The notes beneath the pieces are model-generated. The model did no database searches and had not been told where the DNA came from. It saw only the letters and a list, made by a program, of their open reading frames with translations. A program made the translations under genes and the position numbers. Positions 61,128-64,000 of a DNA stretch of 64,000 bases are shown here, one piece after another; positions within the stretch are counted from its first letter, which is position 1; each line of letters starts with the position of its first letter. Source of the stretch: JAITVM01 sp031551135. Its GTDB lineage: Bacteria > Bacillota > Clostridia > Lachnospirales > JAITVM01. The stretch is from positions 62,001-126,000 of the forward strand of contig JAVBOA010000009.1 of NCBI GenBank assembly GCA_031551135.1. The letters run 5' to 3'.

Positions 61128-61757
61128 CTATTTCCTTTTTCTTTCTTGATGATAAAACCTGTAGTCCAATTCATCGAGTCCATAGAATGCGCCGTCGCAA
61201 TAATTTTCATGAGGATATAATTTTTTCAGTAATTCATATTTCTTGATGACCCAAGGTATATGTTTTTCATCAGCGATAAAACCTAATAGGACCAATACCA
61301 TTGACTGAGCGTATGGGCTGCGTATATCGTCAAAACATTCAATCAGTTCTTCGGAAACATTCTGTTGGCTCTTTGCTAAAACCCTGACTGAAGTTTCAAT
61401 AAATCCTGCATTTAGACTTGTTTTCAGCATTTTGACTATTTTAGGTATGATTTCATCAAATTCCAATGCTTTATTAATCAAAACCTGATGGTTTAACATA
61501 TCGGTATTGCGGCGCATGATTTGAATAATTTGATCACAGCTATTTGAAGAAAGTATTTCATTTCGTTCAGCTTGCAGCTCTTCTTCTCGCTCCGGCTGTT
61601 CACTTAATATAGTTTCATGCATTACTTCGCTAAGTTTTTCTCTGGATTCAGGATAAGCCTCCATTCTCATAAAAAAGTTAGCAAAGGCAGGAGCAGTAGG
61701 CGTTTCGCTTTCAATTTTGTTTTTTTTGAAAAAATTATTTAGTAGGTTTTTGTACAT
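61128..61757 (-). CDS. Helical-repeat protein of unknown function
   Basis: A 209-residue protein starting at ATG 61757, 10 bases after AGGAG. Helices of 25-35 residues (LDEIIPKIVKMLKTSLNAGFIETSVRVLAKS; SPYAQSMVLVLLGFIADEKHIPWVIKKY) resemble HEAT-type repeats. An earlier ATG at 61829 lies inside a miniature element. The 3' end (AAAGGAAATAGTAT) resembles the right end of the miniature family. Confidence 0.65.
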   Translation of the reverse strand: MYKNLLNNFFKKNKIESETPTAPAFANFFMRMEAYPESREKLSEVMHETILSEQPEREEELQAERNEILSSNSCDQIIQIMRRNTDMLNHQVLINKALEFDEIIPKIVKMLKTSLNAGFIETSVRVLAKSQQNVSEELIECFDDIRSPYAQSMVLVLLGFIADEKHIPWVIKKYELLKKLYPHENYCDGAFYGLDELDYRFYHQERKRK

Positions 61758-61817
61758 TCTAATCAATCTCCTATATAGTAGATTCATTTCAGCATCATTT
61801 AAAATTTTGCCAAATAA

Positions 61818-61908
61818 TAATATTTTCATTTTGATATAAAAAATTTTTTACATTTAATTTATATCATATCTTGCCCTTTTTTTCTACATATCAAAATGCA
61901 AATAGTAT
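61818..61908. mobile_element. Internally deleted miniature element, about 90 bp
   Basis: The left end TATTTTCATTTTGATAT and the right end TTTCTACATATCAAAATGCAAATAGTAT are inverted copies of the family ends; the GC-rich centre is missing. Confidence 0.65.
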
Positions 61909-62048
61909 AATATATAACTTTTTTTACGTTGAAATCGAATTTTTGCGAATCGTAAAACTGTTTAATCCGCTTACAAGCCCTAACTAAGCTCATCTTGAGA
62001 GTAGTGCAATAGTGGAATACATTCCGTTTATAAAAAAATAACAATTAA

Positions 62049-62076
62049 TTGATTTTCGATAAGAATGTAGTATACT
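62049..62076 (+). promoter_or_regulatory. Promoter of the glycosyltransferase gene
   Basis: TTGATT (62049-62054), 16-bp spacer, TATACT (62071-62076). Miniature element copy 3 sits between it and the gene. Confidence 0.6.
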
Positions 62077-62111
62077 TAATGAAGTAGTAGTCTTACACAA
62101 TTTCCCTTCTA

Positions 62112-62225
62112 ATACTATTTTCATTTAGATAAGTAGAAAAAAATTTTTCACAGCGGAGCGTTTCGCGCAATGCTTCAAGCGCGAAATGAAATATTTTTTT
62201 CTATCCTTAATATTGAAAATAGTAT
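62112..62225. mobile_element. Miniature element copy 3, 114 bp
   Basis: ATACTATTTTCATT ... AATATTGAAAATAGTAT with central TTTCGCGC / GCGCGAAA hairpin. Located in the 5' leader of the gene at 62330. Confidence 0.88.
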
Positions 62226-62329
62226 AAAGAATAAAAAAATATTTATTTCCGCGCACTTAGGTTGGGAGGAACGGATGTAAACTTTCTTTTCGTTCGTCAG
62301 TATGAAATGAATGGAGGCTAAACATAATT

Positions 62330-63805
62330 ATGAATATACCGAATAAATGGATTGTAAAAGTCGGTATAATATTTACATTATGTATCATGTTAATTGCTAT
62401 ACTGGACTTAGTGGAGTTTATATTTATAAAGAAAGTAAATATCATATATCTATATTCAATTGTTTATGTTGTTTGCTCACTGCTTTTAGCATTTTTAGCA
62501 GCAAGATATCTAAAAAATAGACAGCTTGTCTTTATCACTTTATTTATTACTGTGTCTCTGGTAGGGAATCTTGTTATTACACAATGGTCGAATACCAAAC
62601 CTATATCGGATTTTGGATTGCTTTATGAATTGGCGGAAAATTTGAAAAATGGAAATAGCGACTCTCTAAAAAATAATGATTATTTTCTTAGATGGGCTTA
62701 TCAGAGTTTTTTTGTGATTTACGAATCAATAATAAGTGCTTTCCCTAATGGCATTACTGTTTTACTTGCCGTAAATGCTTTGATTATGTCAGGAATCAAT
62801 TTTGTGATGTACTTAATTTTACATAATGTTTATGGTAAGTTTTGCGCGATATTTGTTTCGGTTTTATATCTTTTTTATCCGGCCCCTTATTTTTTAGCAT
62901 CTGTACTGACAAACCAGCATATTTCTTTATTTTTTATTCTACTGGGGGTTTTGGTATTTGTGCAAAAAAACAACATAAAACATGGCATAATCAGCGGCTT
63001 ATTGATTGCGATAGGTGATGCATTCAGACCGGATACAGTGTTGATTACAATTTCGCTTGTTTTTGTAGGAGCTATTATATTCCTTCTTCACATCAAGAGT
63101 CACAGAAAAAAAAGTATAATTTTGGCATTGCCTTCTCTCATATCTGCCTCAACTTGCATTATATTGGTTGCACTATTCTCGGCGTTGATTATATTGTCAG
63201 ATATAAATCCAAATGGTTTGAAAAACACTGATCCGTTGTGGAAATTTGTTGTCGGAGTAAACGTTGAAACAAACGGTGTTTATTCAAACAAATTGGCTGC
63301 AGAAGTATTTAGTATTAGCGATATCAATGCTCGTCACACACTAGAGGCCGACATTATAAATCGGAATCTTAAGTTGGATAAAAATACACTGTCTTTGTTT
63401 TTTCGAAATAAATTTCGAACTATTTTTACACAAAATGAATACTACGGTTGGATGATTGCCGGTCAGGATGGCAGGTATGTGCCGATTATAAACAAACCCC
63501 TAAAATCTGTTTTAAATGTATTAACATCCGGCGAACGCATCTATTTTTTGATTATGTTTCTCTTGTCTTTTGCTTCTTTAGTTATTACAGTTAAAAATAA
63601 GGATGTGCCTATATTATTGTTATTGTGCGGCTTAGTGTTTGTGCTCTTTGTTGGCATACATTTATTCATTGAATTTCAGTCAAGGTATAGGTACTTTGTT
63701 ATGCCTTTTATATTCATATTGTCCGGAGATGCGATTGATACTATTTTCATTTTGATATGTAGAAAAAAATCTTTAACAGCGGAGCGTTCCGCGCAAAGTT
63801 TCTAG
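62330..63805 (+). CDS. GT39-like membrane glycosyltransferase, C terminus replaced
   Basis: A 491-residue protein with about ten hydrophobic segments. SDFGLLYELAENLKNG after the second segment group is the DFxxY-type acidic loop of polyprenol-phosphate-dependent glycosyltransferases (GT39/ArnT type), and GDAFRPDT is also typical. It would transfer a sugar or similar group on the outer membrane face. The last 22 codons (from about TIFILICRKKS) are encoded by miniature element copy 4, which also supplies the stop. Confidence 0.75.
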   Translation: MNIPNKWIVKVGIIFTLCIMLIAILDLVEFIFIKKVNIIYLYSIVYVVCSLLLAFLAARYLKNRQLVFITLFITVSLVGNLVITQWSNTKPISDFGLLYELAENLKNGNSDSLKNNDYFLRWAYQSFFVIYESIISAFPNGITVLLAVNALIMSGINFVMYLILHNVYGKFCAIFVSVLYLFYPAPYFLASVLTNQHISLFFILLGVLVFVQKNNIKHGIISGLLIAIGDAFRPDTVLITISLVFVGAIIFLLHIKSHRKKSIILALPSLISASTCIILVALFSALIILSDINPNGLKNTDPLWKFVVGVNVETNGVYSNKLAAEVFSISDINARHTLEADIINRNLKLDKNTLSLFFRNKFRTIFTQNEYYGWMIAGQDGRYVPIINKPLKSVLNVLTSGERIYFLIMFLLSFASLVITVKNKDVPILLLLCGLVFVLFVGIHLFIEFQSRYRYFVMPFIFILSGDAIDTIFILICRKKSLTAERSAQSF

Positions 63806-63851
63806 CGCGGAATGAAATATTTTTTTCTATCCTTTATAATGAAAATAGTAT
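63738..63851. mobile_element. Miniature element copy 4, 114 bp
   Basis: ATACTATTTTCATTTTGATA ... AATGAAAATAGTAT with central GTTCCGCGC / GCGCGGAAT. It interrupts the end of the glycosyltransferase gene. Confidence 0.9.
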
Positions 63852-63930
63852 AACTTTAATTATCGACACAAAAATACTTATGGCAGTGAATGTACATATT
63901 TATGTTCTTTGTCAGTAATAATTGGCTAAA

Positions 63931-63958
63931 AAACAAAAAAATAGAACCCTCTATTTTC
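63931..63958 (-). terminator. Terminator downstream of the tRNA
   Basis: Read leftward: AAAATAGA-GGGT-TCTATTTT followed by TTTGTTTTTT. Confidence 0.8.
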
Positions 63959-63978
63959 AAGAAAGTCCTATTTACTAC

Positions 63979-64000
63979 TGCTCGAGACCGGAATCGAACC
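63979..64000 (-). tRNA. tRNA gene, 3' end only
   Basis: Read leftward from the window end: GGTTCGATTCCGGT is the T loop and stem, then CTCGAGC as the 3' acceptor strand and A as discriminator; CCA is not encoded. The rest, including the anticodon, lies beyond the window. Confidence 0.8.

Larger units (their letters stand above)
61909..62329. other. Intergenic region before the glycosyltransferase
   Basis: It holds a promoter (62049-62076) and a full miniature element (62112-62225). A 62-codon leftward frame (61859-62044) has no ribosome site and overlaps the miniature element, so it is not called. Confidence 0.6.

Noticed and set aside
61859..62044. 61-residue leftward open frame
   Set aside because: Overlaps a deleted miniature element and lacks a ribosome site.

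Overview
The window is AT-rich, low-GC DNA from a spore-forming member of the Clostridia (Bacillota). The evidence is a sporulation sigma-G gene fragment, a Tlp-type small acid-soluble spore protein, Gram-positive lipoproteins, a YesM/YesN two-component pair, a 6S RNA of the Firmicutes type, and many GTG/TTG starts behind strong GGAGG ribosome sites. I do not assign a genus.

Positions 1 to about 37.46 kb are one large prophage-like mobile element whose left end lies outside the window. From left to right it holds: a YefM/RelE toxin-antitoxin pair; a gene-poor segment (606-1645) with mirrored palindromes around four 12-bp tandem repeats, a possible origin or partition site; an early operon (about 2.2-6.4 kb) with ArdA antirestriction protein, small unknown proteins and a tyrosine recombinase, where several cistrons are preceded by compact structured RNAs (a hammerhead ribozyme, a pseudoknot and two copies of a covarying motif); a MazF toxin, an MrpR-like integrase-fold protein, and an ImmR/ImmA-type repressor-protease switch next to an AntA/AntB antirepressor; then a long rightward operon (10.4-32.4 kb) encoding a ClpP-like protease, a putative SSB, Rha regulator, RecA-like ATPase, DnaB helicase, primase, DHH/RecJ nuclease, DnaE polymerase, RecD2 helicase, a cytosine methyltransferase split by an intein inside its catalytic PC motif, an adenine methyltransferase, a frameshifted class II ribonucleotide reductase and a MazG-like protein. 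Two DUF4143 ATPases, a secreted protein and a serine recombinase close the element. No capsid, tail, terminase or lysis genes are visible, so they are either upstream or absent.

The serine recombinase gene ends 35 bp before the 3' part of sigG (37462-37950), which starts exactly at the conserved VP-MIIGEIRRYL segment. The element therefore interrupts the forespore sigma factor gene, in the manner of the skin element in sigK. The 5' part of sigG must lie left of the window.

From 37.95 kb on the DNA looks chromosomal: a HAAS-like membrane protein, class II fructose-bisphosphate aldolase, lipoprotein signal peptidase, 6S RNA, a potABCD spermidine/putrescine operon with its XRE-cupin regulator, a YesMN-controlled carbohydrate locus (two LplB/YtcP-type permeases, a lipoprotein binding protein, three glycoside hydrolases including a GH2 beta-galactosidase), a small cluster of spore-protein-like genes with tlp, a membrane glycosyltransferase and the 3' end of a tRNA. 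A family of about 114-bp miniature elements (four full copies plus degenerate or shortened ones) is scattered over 37.9-63.9 kb; copies abut stop codons and one supplies the C terminus and stop of the glycosyltransferase.
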